Shown here: one piece after another, positions 1 to 6,373 of the stretch
How positions within the stretch are numbered: the stretch's first letter is position 1
Layout: each line of letters opens with the position of its first letter
NCBI GenBank assembly: GCA_020844525.1
Contig: JAJGAH010000154.1
Span: 1 to 6,406, forward strand
Reading direction: 5' to 3'
Origin: Eubacterium sp.
Lineage (GTDB): Bacteria > Bacillota > Clostridia > Lachnospirales > Lachnospiraceae
DNA length: 6,406 bases
Program-made: the position numbers and the translations under genes
Notes under the pieces: generated by a model
Databases searched by the model: none
The model's input: only the letters and a program-made list of their open reading frames with translations
What the model was told of the DNA's origin: nothing

Positions 1-24
1 TACTATGAAAAAAGTACAGGACAA

Positions 25-927
25 ATGAAGGAGCAAAACAGAAAAGAAAGGAAGAAAAGTTATCAACAAAGAAAGAGCAGGAAAAGGGACCGGATGTGGA
101 TAACCCGTCTGATTGTCGGAGCAGCTTCAGCAATTACGCTGGCGATCTGTGCTTCTGTTCTTCTGCCGAAGCTGTTTGAATATGCAGAGTCAGCAGAAAC
201 CTACAGACAAATCATTGAAGATGCTGTCCATAAGCCGGATGAACCAGATAATTCTGCCGCATCTGCATCTTCTGGATCAGATCGTAAAAGCTACGATAAT
301 TCGCTGATCATCGACTGGGAGAAATTCAAAGGACAGGATGTGGTGGCTTGGCTTCAGATGGATGACATCGGTTATCCAGTCATGCAGGGAGAAGATAACT
401 CGTTTTATCTGCATCACCTGCCGGATAAATCCTGGAACTATGGCGGCAGCATCTTTTTGAATGCAGATAGCAGTGCGGATTTTTCGGACAGCCATTCTGT
501 GATTTATGGTCACAACATGGCAGACGGAAGCATGTTCGGAAAGTTTCGCTGGCGTTATATGGATCCCGGATGCAAAGACCATACCTTTGATCTGTATCTG
601 CCGGATGGCACCAGGCATACCTACACCTTCTTCAGCGTAATCAGTACAACGGGAGGATCGGATGTCTATGATACGAAGTTCGCCGATAAGAAAGCGTTCT
701 TTTCCTATCAGAAGAAGATGAAGGAACTTTCCTTATACCAGAATTCTACAGAACCAGACCAGGATGCGCATCTGGTCTCTTTATCCACCTGCAACGGTGT
801 AGAAGGAACCAGAAACCGTCTGGTGATACAGGGAAAGGAGACTGCTGCAAGGCAGACACAGGAGCCGGCATCCTGGTGGAGGGACAATAGTAAAGGGATA
901 AGAGTAAATGAGAGTGACGGCATATAG
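25..927 (+). CDS. srtB: Class B sortase (SrtB-type transpeptidase)
   Basis: Membrane-anchored cysteine transpeptidase of the sortase B family, acting on the outer face of the membrane to join cleaved surface proteins to an amine acceptor. The protein has 300 residues. A strongly basic cytoplasmic start (residues 1-26) precedes one membrane helix (about 27-50), a polar linker (52-95) and the catalytic domain (about 96-270). The class B signature is clear: SVIYGHNM with His163, GSMFGKF at 168-174, SLSTC with catalytic Cys256, and Arg265 in the NRLVIQG strand. There is no C-terminal membrane helix, unlike the class C enzymes downstream. The ATG at 25 overlaps a TGA at 26-28 in another frame, which could be the end of an upstream gene. 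Its own frame is open to the window edge, so a start further upstream cannot be excluded; Met24 (position 94), just before the helix, is also possible. Family assignment is firm; the substrate is unknown. Confidence 0.93.
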   Translation: MKEQNRKERKKSYQQRKSRKRDRMWITRLIVGAASAITLAICASVLLPKLFEYAESAETYRQIIEDAVHKPDEPDNSAASASSGSDRKSYDNSLIIDWEKFKGQDVVAWLQMDDIGYPVMQGEDNSFYLHHLPDKSWNYGGSIFLNADSSADFSDSHSVIYGHNMADGSMFGKFRWRYMDPGCKDHTFDLYLPDGTRHTYTFFSVISTTGGSDVYDTKFADKKAFFSYQKKMKELSLYQNSTEPDQDAHLVSLSTCNGVEGTRNRLVIQGKETAARQTQEPASWWRDNSKGIRVNESDGI

Positions 928-1879
928 TGATAAGGATAAGAATATGCATCACAGGAAACTGTGTCAAAGAAAGAAAAAGGCTGAGACAGGGATCCTGATT
1001 TTTTTTCTGGGGCTGGCAGCCCTGGTCATGGCACTTGCACCATCCCTGATGGATGCTGTATCGGAGATCTGGCAGGTCAGGAGAATCGAAGGCTATAACA
1101 GTACAGTTGATATGGATGATGAAGAGACAGAAGAAATCAGAAAGGAGGCGGAACGGTATAACGAAAAAATCTATCACACGCAGCAGAAGCATATTTTTGA
1201 GTACCGTGGAGACCAGGCTTCAGATCCTGCGTATGAAGCACTGCTTAATGCGGGGGACGGGACCATGTGTACAATTGATATCCCGAAGATCGGTGTGTAT
1301 CTCCCGGTCGGTCATGGTACTGAAGAAAAGGTGCTGAAAAACAGTGCCGGTCATATGTACGGCACATCCCTTCCGGTGGGAGGAAAGTCATCGAATGCTG
1401 TGATTGCCGGTCATACAGGCTTATCCAATGCAAAAATCTTTACAGATCTGGACAAGCTGCAGAATGGAGACACCTTTGATATCCATATATTTGGAGAGAT
1501 TCATGAGTATACTGTGGAAGATATTGAGATCGTCCTTCCGGATGACGAGACCCCTTATCTGCAGGTCGTTCCAGGAGAAGACCTGGTGACGCTTTATACC
1601 TGCACACCATACGGAGTCAATGATCACAGACTGATCATCCGGGGAGTCAGGTCAGGCACCAGAAAAGAGGATTCGGATGGTGAGGGCAGTGTAATTCATA
1701 CCAGGAATCTCTGGGCGCTGATGAAGACAGCAGGACTTCTGATGCTTCCGGCGGGATACTGCCTGGGATTTTGGATTTACAGACAACACAGAAGTGGGCA
1801 GGTAAAGAATTTTAGATATAGCAAACAGAGGATTACAAGACAGGAGATTGCCAGACGCAAGATAAACAGGAGGCTGTAA
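908..1879 (+). CDS. Class C pilin sortase, first copy
   Basis: Pilus-polymerising sortase. Known class C enzymes cleave a pilin sorting signal and link it to a lysine of the next pilin. The protein has 323 residues, with membrane helices at about 27-45 and 269-290; the second, C-terminal helix is typical of class C. The catalytic triad is His169 (AGHTGL), Cys232 (TLYTCTPYGVNDH) and Arg241. The region before the barrel carries SDPAYEALL (105-113), matching the Asp-Pro-aromatic 'lid' that plugs the active site in this class. The usual LPxYHGT strand reads LPVGHGT (132-138). The start at 908 overlaps srtB by 20 nt and has AAGGG about 10 nt upstream. ATG 944 (Met13) is equally or more likely: AAGGA lies 7 nt upstream and the protein then begins much like the next paralogue. 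The C-terminal tail (291-323) is very basic and presumably cytoplasmic. Confidence 0.93.
   Translation: MRVTAYSDKDKNMHHRKLCQRKKKAETGILIFFLGLAALVMALAPSLMDAVSEIWQVRRIEGYNSTVDMDDEETEEIRKEAERYNEKIYHTQQKHIFEYRGDQASDPAYEALLNAGDGTMCTIDIPKIGVYLPVGHGTEEKVLKNSAGHMYGTSLPVGGKSSNAVIAGHTGLSNAKIFTDLDKLQNGDTFDIHIFGEIHEYTVEDIEIVLPDDETPYLQVVPGEDLVTLYTCTPYGVNDHRLIIRGVRSGTRKEDSDGEGSVIHTRNLWALMKTAGLLMLPAGYCLGFWIYRQHRSGQVKNFRYSKQRITRQEIARRKINRRL
1868..1873 (+). promoter_or_regulatory. Ribosome binding site of the second class C sortase
   Basis: AGGAGG lies 8 nt before the ATG at 1882, inside the last codons of the preceding sortase gene. The 2-nt intergenic gap and this strong site support co-transcription and coupled translation of the two sortases, and fix the start of the second. 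Confidence 0.8.
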
Positions 1880-1881
1880 AA

Positions 1882-2772
1882 ATGTATAAGAAACAAAAGT
1901 ACCATAATCCCCGTCGGACTGTCTTCTGGCTGCTTCTTTTTCTGGCCTGTATTATCATGGAGTTTCCGCTTGTTGAGGATGCGTTGTCCAATATCAGACA
2001 GATCGGGTCTGTTGCAGATTATCAGGAGAAGGTTGAGGGTATGAGTAAAGATGAGATTGAGGAAGAGAAAGAGAGGGTAAGGAATTATAATCAGAACATT
2101 TATGAGGAACAGATGGAAGAAGAGTTCCATTATCAGGGACCGGATGTCACAGACAGAGAGTATGAGTCTCTGCTGTCATCAGAAGACCAGAACGGTGCAA
2201 ATATCATGGGGTTTATCGAGATCCCGGATATCGGCGTATACCTGCCGGTCGGACATGGCACACAGGAAAGCATTCTGCAGTATGCAGCAGGACATATGTA
2301 TGGTTCAAGTCTCCCGCTTGGAGGAAAGAATACAAACGCGATCATTGCAGGACATACAGGACTTGCGACTGCACGGCTTTTTACGGATGTGAAAACACTG
2401 GAAAAGGGGGCAGAAGTACGCATTCATGTGCTGGATGAGATCCACAGGTACCGGCTTGTGCGTAAAAAACAGGTAGCACAGGGACCGGATGAAACACCGC
2501 TTCTGCAGATGGAAAAGGGAAAGGACGAGCTGACACTCTATACCTGCTCTCCCTACGGCGTGAATGACCATCGGATTATTGAGAGATTTGAAAGAGTTTA
2601 TCCTGATCTTTCCATTTCGGATGAAGCAGGAGAGGATCTCACCAGTCTTGGAACAGATGCTCTGATCAGGCTGATCCTGTGTGCGGCCCTGCCTGCAGGG
2701 ATCGTGACAGCGGGGCTTGTGGACAGGCACCGCAGAAAAAAGAAAAATCTTCGTAAGATGGAAAGGAGGTAA
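1882..2772 (+). CDS. Class C pilin sortase, second copy
   Basis: Second pilus-polymerising sortase, 296 residues, aligning with the preceding one over almost its whole length (IPDIGVYLPVGHGT, AGHMYGSSLPLGGK, AGHTGL, TLYTCSPYGVNDHR), so the pair looks like a tandem duplication. Membrane helices lie at about 13-29 and 259-281, followed by a Lys/Arg-rich tail. The triad His158, Cys222, Arg231 is intact. Two differences from the first copy stand out. The lid position reads TDREYESLL (90-98), so the Asp-Pro pair is lost. The strand after the catalytic Arg reads IIERFERV where the first copy has LIIRGVRS. These could alter lid control or substrate choice, but the enzyme looks functional. The start is firm because of the AGGAGG 8 nt upstream. 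The last codons contain a perfect Shine-Dalgarno-like AAAGGAGGT (2762-2770) with no start codon at a usable distance. Confidence 0.93.
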   Translation: MYKKQKYHNPRRTVFWLLLFLACIIMEFPLVEDALSNIRQIGSVADYQEKVEGMSKDEIEEEKERVRNYNQNIYEEQMEEEFHYQGPDVTDREYESLLSSEDQNGANIMGFIEIPDIGVYLPVGHGTQESILQYAAGHMYGSSLPLGGKNTNAIIAGHTGLATARLFTDVKTLEKGAEVRIHVLDEIHRYRLVRKKQVAQGPDETPLLQMEKGKDELTLYTCSPYGVNDHRIIERFERVYPDLSISDEAGEDLTSLGTDALIRLILCAALPAGIVTAGLVDRHRRKKKNLRKMERR

Positions 2773-2822
2773 GGGATCAGGGAAGATAAACAAATTGCGA
2801 AAAAGCAGTTTAAGACAAGGCA

Positions 2823-2842
2823 CATCCGTGCAGAACCGGATG
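2823..2842. repeat. Short inverted repeat in the sortase-pilin spacer
   Basis: CATCCG (2823-2828) and CGGATG (2837-2842) form a perfect 6-bp inverted repeat with an 8-nt loop. The left arm also takes part in an alternative 4-bp hairpin, GCAC (2820-2823) with GTGC (2828-2831). The two cannot form together. It could be an RNA fold or an operator-like site; I recognise no known riboswitch class in the spacer. Function is unknown and chance is possible. Confidence 0.35.
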
Positions 2843-2877
2843 ATTCAGGAAACCAAAAATGCAGATACCAGATGAAG

Positions 2878-2911
2878 AAAAAGACAGTGGCGTGACAGCT
2901 GCTGTTTTTTT
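2878..2911 (+). terminator. Intrinsic terminator between sortase genes and pilin
   Basis: The stem pairs ACAGTGGC (2884-2891) with GCTGCTGT (2898-2905) over 8 bp, including two G-T wobbles, around a 6-nt loop (2892-2897). It runs directly into seven T (2905-2911). An A tract upstream (2878-2882) extends the pairing through the T tract, so it may act in both directions. It would end or reduce the sortase transcript before the pilin gene. Either the pilin has its own promoter, or the hairpin acts as an attenuator setting the sortase-to-pilin ratio. No convincing -35/-10 pair is visible between 2911 and 2978. Confidence 0.7.
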
Positions 2912-2965
2912 ATTGGAAGGCAGAAGTTTACCAGAAAAAAATCACAAATACGCAGGAAATCAAAG

Positions 2966-2971
2966 AAAGGA
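2966..2971 (+). promoter_or_regulatory. Ribosome binding site that decides the pilin start
   Basis: AAAGGA lies 7 nt before the ATG at 2979. That start gives a protein beginning directly with a Sec signal peptide. The longer in-frame start at 2859 would add 40 hydrophilic residues, translate through the terminator hairpin and has no good Shine-Dalgarno sequence, so 2979 is preferred. Confidence 0.7.
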
Positions 2972-2978
2972 ATTACAG

Positions 2979-5900
2979 ATGATAGAAAAGGGAAAAAGAA
3001 TCTTTACAGGAACAATGGCAGCAGCAATGTCCATTATGCTGGCAGCAGGGCCGGTACTTGCGGCGGATACCTGGCCGGCAAACAAGTCACTTTATGATAT
3101 CGGGAAAAATCCGCAGATTTCAAAGGACATTATCGACAGAGGCATGAAGGGGTCTATTACTATCTATAAGCTGAATGAGGAGAACGGAAATACTTCTGAG
3201 GGCGACGGCATGTACCACAGCGGGTCCAATGATGTTTATGGGGAGGACAACGTTACGACAGATCAGAACGTGGTACTGGATGCGAATGGCAATCCTGTCG
3301 GATCCGAGGACAGGGGCATTGAGGTGCGTGACGGCATTCCCAACATTATTTTCTCCGAGGTCAAAATCGCGGACATTGTAAATGTGGCCGGGCACCGCAT
3401 CCAGAGTCTTCAGGAAGTCAGGGACAATCCTGGACTGAAGGATGCCGTGACAGACGGGGAAGTCGGTGTCTATTACAGCAACCTGGATTCAGGCTTTGTG
3501 GAGATTGCGAAAAAATGCGGATTTGATGTCAATGATTACGCTACCGTGATTGATGGAAAAAAATATTGGTCCACGGAGCAGATGGAGACCATCCTGGAGA
3601 AGATCAAGGACACCAATGGGGACGGAAATACGTGGACCGGAGAGACTCTGGTCAATGCTTATGTAGAGAAGGCATCGAAGGGTGGAAAAGGCAGGGACTT
3701 TGCTGCAACAGGTGCCCAGCTTTCCTCTGACAAAAAGAAGATGTATTACGACGGCGTGGATCCGGTTTCAAACCGCAGCCAGGATAAAGGAAAGACCGTT
3801 ATGACCGATATGGACCTGGGTCTTTATCTGATTGCCGAGACAGGCTATTACGACATGGTGAAAGGTGCGGACGGAGAGAACACCTACCGGAAGATCTACA
3901 GGGACTATGTGTACGATTCTGACGGCGCGGAGAGTGCAAACAAAGAAAGTGCCTGGCAGAAGCAGGCAAATTCAGATGACAAAAAGACGGATTACCCGGA
4001 TCAGACAAAGGCTGGAAACGAAGACAATAACTATAACGATGATACCGATGTGGAAGGCAGTCTTGACCATTCCAACAAGACTTCCGGAAAGGTGACAGAA
4101 GGAGATAAGGAGCAGCCAGGACAGACAAGGGAGAATGTGCAGGCCAGAAACAGCAAGGACCAGCGTTATTCTACGACCACGGATACTACCAATGTAACTG
4201 GAAAGGAGAACGTGGAGACCACACCAGATTACGGCAAGGATTCATCCTATACCGATGCAGAGGATGGCACACAGAACCCCTACGTGATCGATACTCCTTC
4301 TTCCCCATTCCTGGTCTCCCTGCCACAGACCAATATCGCAGACCTGTCAAAGGATGGAACCACCTATAAGGCAGGAACGGTATGGCAGTATGACCTGAAC
4401 GTCTATCCCAAGAACAACATGACTTCCATTACGAAAAAGGTGGTAGAGGATGACGGGGACACACTGACAGAGCGGCAGGATTACCATATCGGCCAGAACA
4501 TCCATCAGGTGATCTATGCGGATTCTCCGGTGACGATGTACACCAAGGACCAGAATGATGCCCGCCGGAACAAGGAATATAAGATCTCCGACACCATGAG
4601 CAAGGGGCTTACCTTCCAGAGGGTGACAAGAGTTGCGCTCCGGGGAAGAGTGGCGAACCCCACAAAACTCTCCCAGTTTGATGCAAAGACAACAGATGGT
4701 GAGAATTACAGCAAATACGGGACAGATATCGAGCTTGTTCCAGGCAAAGACTATAAGATCATCTATACCCTGAATAACGGAACAAAGAAAACAGAAAAGA
4801 ATTATTATGCAGATGTGGCAGGGACTGTTCCGGGATATACCGTAGGAGAAGCACCGGACATTGACCCTGCAGCGAAAGATGACCAGACAAAGAATAAGGC
4901 CGGTACAGTGGCTACACATGTCAATACTGCTTCTGACGGCGCAGTTGCAAATGGCGACGAGTATGTGCAGAGCTTTACGGTCGAGCTTACGGATGCAGGC
5001 CTTGCCAAACTGGACCATCAGAAGGTAGATTCCCAGGTCATTGTGGAATTTGATACCGTTCTGAACAAGAATGCGGTCATTGGTTCGGCGGATGGAAAGA
5101 CCTTTAACACCAACCGACCGACCCTGACATGGAGAAATCAGAACAGCCTGGAGAGACGGGTGGAAGGAAATCCGGTACATGTCTTTACCTATGAGCTGGA
5201 CCGTACCAAGTCCGGTCAGTCCACAAAAGGTACTAAGGACATCAACGGCCAGACGGTCTCTGATGATCACATTTTTGATGCAGGCGATGTGTCCTTTACA
5301 ATCCAGCAGAGTAAGCAGTATGATCCGGACCTTTCAAAGAACAGCAGCGTAATAACGAAAGACGTGTACCTGTTTTTTGTACAGGACAGGGATGCGGACG
5401 GAAAACTGATTGACGGAAGCTATCATGTCTGGACTCCTGCTGACGGAGCAATTGAGGGAATTATCACCTCAGACACCCTCCGCAAGGGTTCAAACGGATC
5501 TTCTGATGAAGATGACGGTTCAAAGGATAATAAGGACAACATCCGCAAAAGCGCTGACGGAAAGAAGCTTGCAGGAAAGGGACAGTCTTTTGACGAAAAA
5601 TTCGCTGCAGCAGCCGTAAACCCGGAAACAGGACTGCGTACAGTGGATGGTGTCCGCTACAATGCAAATAAATATGCGGTTACTGAAATTACAGGCAATA
5701 GCAATCAGATTGACGGATTTCATATCGCAAAGGCGGCAAATGGAAAAACAGTCCTTGCCACAACGGATGTGACACCCACGAAGTCCTGCGTTGTAACCCA
5801 GCTGGTCAGTCCTGCACATACGGATACAACCGTAGATGGAAAACAGAAATCAGGGCTGCTGAAGATCCGCGGACTGGATTCCGAAACCTATGTTGTTACC

Positions 5901-6254
5901 GAAAAATCAACATCCAGTCATTTCAATCTTCTGAAAAACAGATTTGAAGTGACACTGAACAGCACAGACCCGCAGGACGGAAACCTTATCAAAAATGCAG
6001 AAGGCGATGATCAGTCTGTGGAAGCCTATGGTGCCTGCCTGTCTATGGACGACGGTACGGTATTGACGAAATCCACAAAGGTGATCCCGCTTTCACACAA
6101 CAGGGGTATTGTCCGGGTGCGTGTACAGAACTACAAGACAATCACCCTCCATACCGGCGGATACGGCACATGGTATTTCTATGCCATTGCCGGAGGCATG
6201 ATCGTGATTGCCGTCTTTGTAGCTGCAAAACAGAAGAAAAAGAAAGAGGAGTAA
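2979..6254 (+). CDS. Large SpaA/FimA-type pilus backbone subunit, sortase substrate
   Basis: Secreted major pilin, 1091 residues against roughly 500 for typical SpaA/FimA backbones. Signal peptide at 1-29 (basic MIEKGKR, hydrophobic core, cleavage near VLAA). An N-terminal domain (about 57-310) opens with GSITIYK and has an E-box-like LYLIAETGYYD (282-292, Glu287). A polar, Asp/Asn/Thr/Lys-rich stretch (311-432) follows, then PFLVSLPQTN (443-452) and the pilin motif VYPKN (475-479), whose Lys478 is the expected acceptor for polymerisation. The middle domain (about 480-735) has the SDTMSKGLTF and TDAGLAKL features of pilin isopeptide domains. The last, CnaB-like domain (about 736-1052) has DRTK with Lys744, LLKIRGLDSETYVVTE with Glu975, and Asn1051, a plausible Lys-Glu-Asn isopeptide set. 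The end is TLHTGG (1056-1061), a helix (1065-1083) and KQKKKKEE. EF-hand-like loops lie at 211-222 and 803-814. The role is firm; the sorting motif is abnormal, since LPxTG is absent. Confidence 0.9.
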   Translation: MIEKGKRIFTGTMAAAMSIMLAAGPVLAADTWPANKSLYDIGKNPQISKDIIDRGMKGSITIYKLNEENGNTSEGDGMYHSGSNDVYGEDNVTTDQNVVLDANGNPVGSEDRGIEVRDGIPNIIFSEVKIADIVNVAGHRIQSLQEVRDNPGLKDAVTDGEVGVYYSNLDSGFVEIAKKCGFDVNDYATVIDGKKYWSTEQMETILEKIKDTNGDGNTWTGETLVNAYVEKASKGGKGRDFAATGAQLSSDKKKMYYDGVDPVSNRSQDKGKTVMTDMDLGLYLIAETGYYDMVKGADGENTYRKIYRDYVYDSDGAESANKESAWQKQANSDDKKTDYPDQTKAGNEDNNYNDDTDVEGSLDHSNKTSGKVTEGDKEQPGQTRENVQARNSKDQRYSTTTDTTNVTGKENVETTPDYGKDSSYTDAEDGTQNPYVIDTPSSPFLVSLPQTNIADLSKDGTTYKAGTVWQYDLNVYPKNNMTSITKKVVEDDGDTLTERQDYHIGQNIHQVIYADSPVTMYTKDQNDARRNKEYKISDTMSKGLTFQRVTRVALRGRVANPTKLSQFDAKTTDGENYSKYGTDIELVPGKDYKIIYTLNNGTKKTEKNYYADVAGTVPGYTVGEAPDIDPAAKDDQTKNKAGTVATHVNTASDGAVANGDEYVQSFTVELTDAGLAKLDHQKVDSQVIVEFDTVLNKNAVIGSADGKTFNTNRPTLTWRNQNSLERRVEGNPVHVFTYELDRTKSGQSTKGTKDINGQTVSDDHIFDAGDVSFTIQQSKQYDPDLSKNSSVITKDVYLFFVQDRDADGKLIDGSYHVWTPADGAIEGIITSDTLRKGSNGSSDEDDGSKDNKDNIRKSADGKKLAGKGQSFDEKFAAAAVNPETGLRTVDGVRYNANKYAVTEITGNSNQIDGFHIAKAANGKTVLATTDVTPTKSCVVTQLVSPAHTDTTVDGKQKSGLLKIRGLDSETYVVTEKSTSSHFNLLKNRFEVTLNSTDPQDGNLIKNAEGDDQSVEAYGACLSMDDGTVLTKSTKVIPLSHNRGIVRVRVQNYKTITLHTGGYGTWYFYAIAGGMIVIAVFVAAKQKKKKEE

Positions 6255-6330
6255 TTTTTCATAGAAACCTCCCATCTGCAAAAACTGGTGTGCTACCCGT
6301 CAAGGGGACAGTGAAAAATAATAAGTGATT

Positions 6331-6373
6331 GGATACCGTCAGTTGAGGAATGAATCAGCTGGCGGTATTCTTT
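6331..6373 (+). terminator. Stem-loop after the pilin gene, probable terminator
   Basis: A 15-bp stem pairs 6331-6345 with 6356-6370 without mismatch, allowing three G-T wobbles, around a 10-nt loop. Only TTT (6371-6373) follows, then ATGC, so the U tract is poor and termination may be incomplete or factor-aided. It lies 76 nt after the pilin stop codon, and the sequence in between (6255-6330) shows no gene. An ATG at 6350 lies inside the loop and opens a frame to the window end. Confidence 0.55.

Noticed and set aside
2..28. Tail of an upstream gene ending at TGA 26-28 and overlapping the srtB ATG
   Set aside because: Plausible as an ATGA coupling, but only eight codons are visible, too few to support a feature.
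746..1192. Minus-strand 148-codon frame across the srtB/class C junction
   Set aside because: It is antisense to two well-supported sortase genes and rich in Cys, His, Leu and Ser as expected of shadow frames.
2913..2955. Promoter for the pilin gene between terminator and start
   Set aside because: TTGGAA and TTTACC resemble a -35 box, but no acceptable -10 sits at the right spacing for either.
2859..2978. Longer in-frame start for the pilin
   Set aside because: It would place 40 hydrophilic residues before the signal peptide, lacks a good ribosome binding site and runs through a terminator hairpin.
4347..5270. 307-codon open frame on the minus strand
   Set aside because: It lies fully inside the pilin gene, its translation shows no coherent domain, and the plus-strand frame is clearly the coding one.
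6276..6324. Short frame after the pilin stop with a LPVKGTV-like run, considered as a gene remnant
   Set aside because: It is very short with no start, ribosome binding site or recognisable motif.
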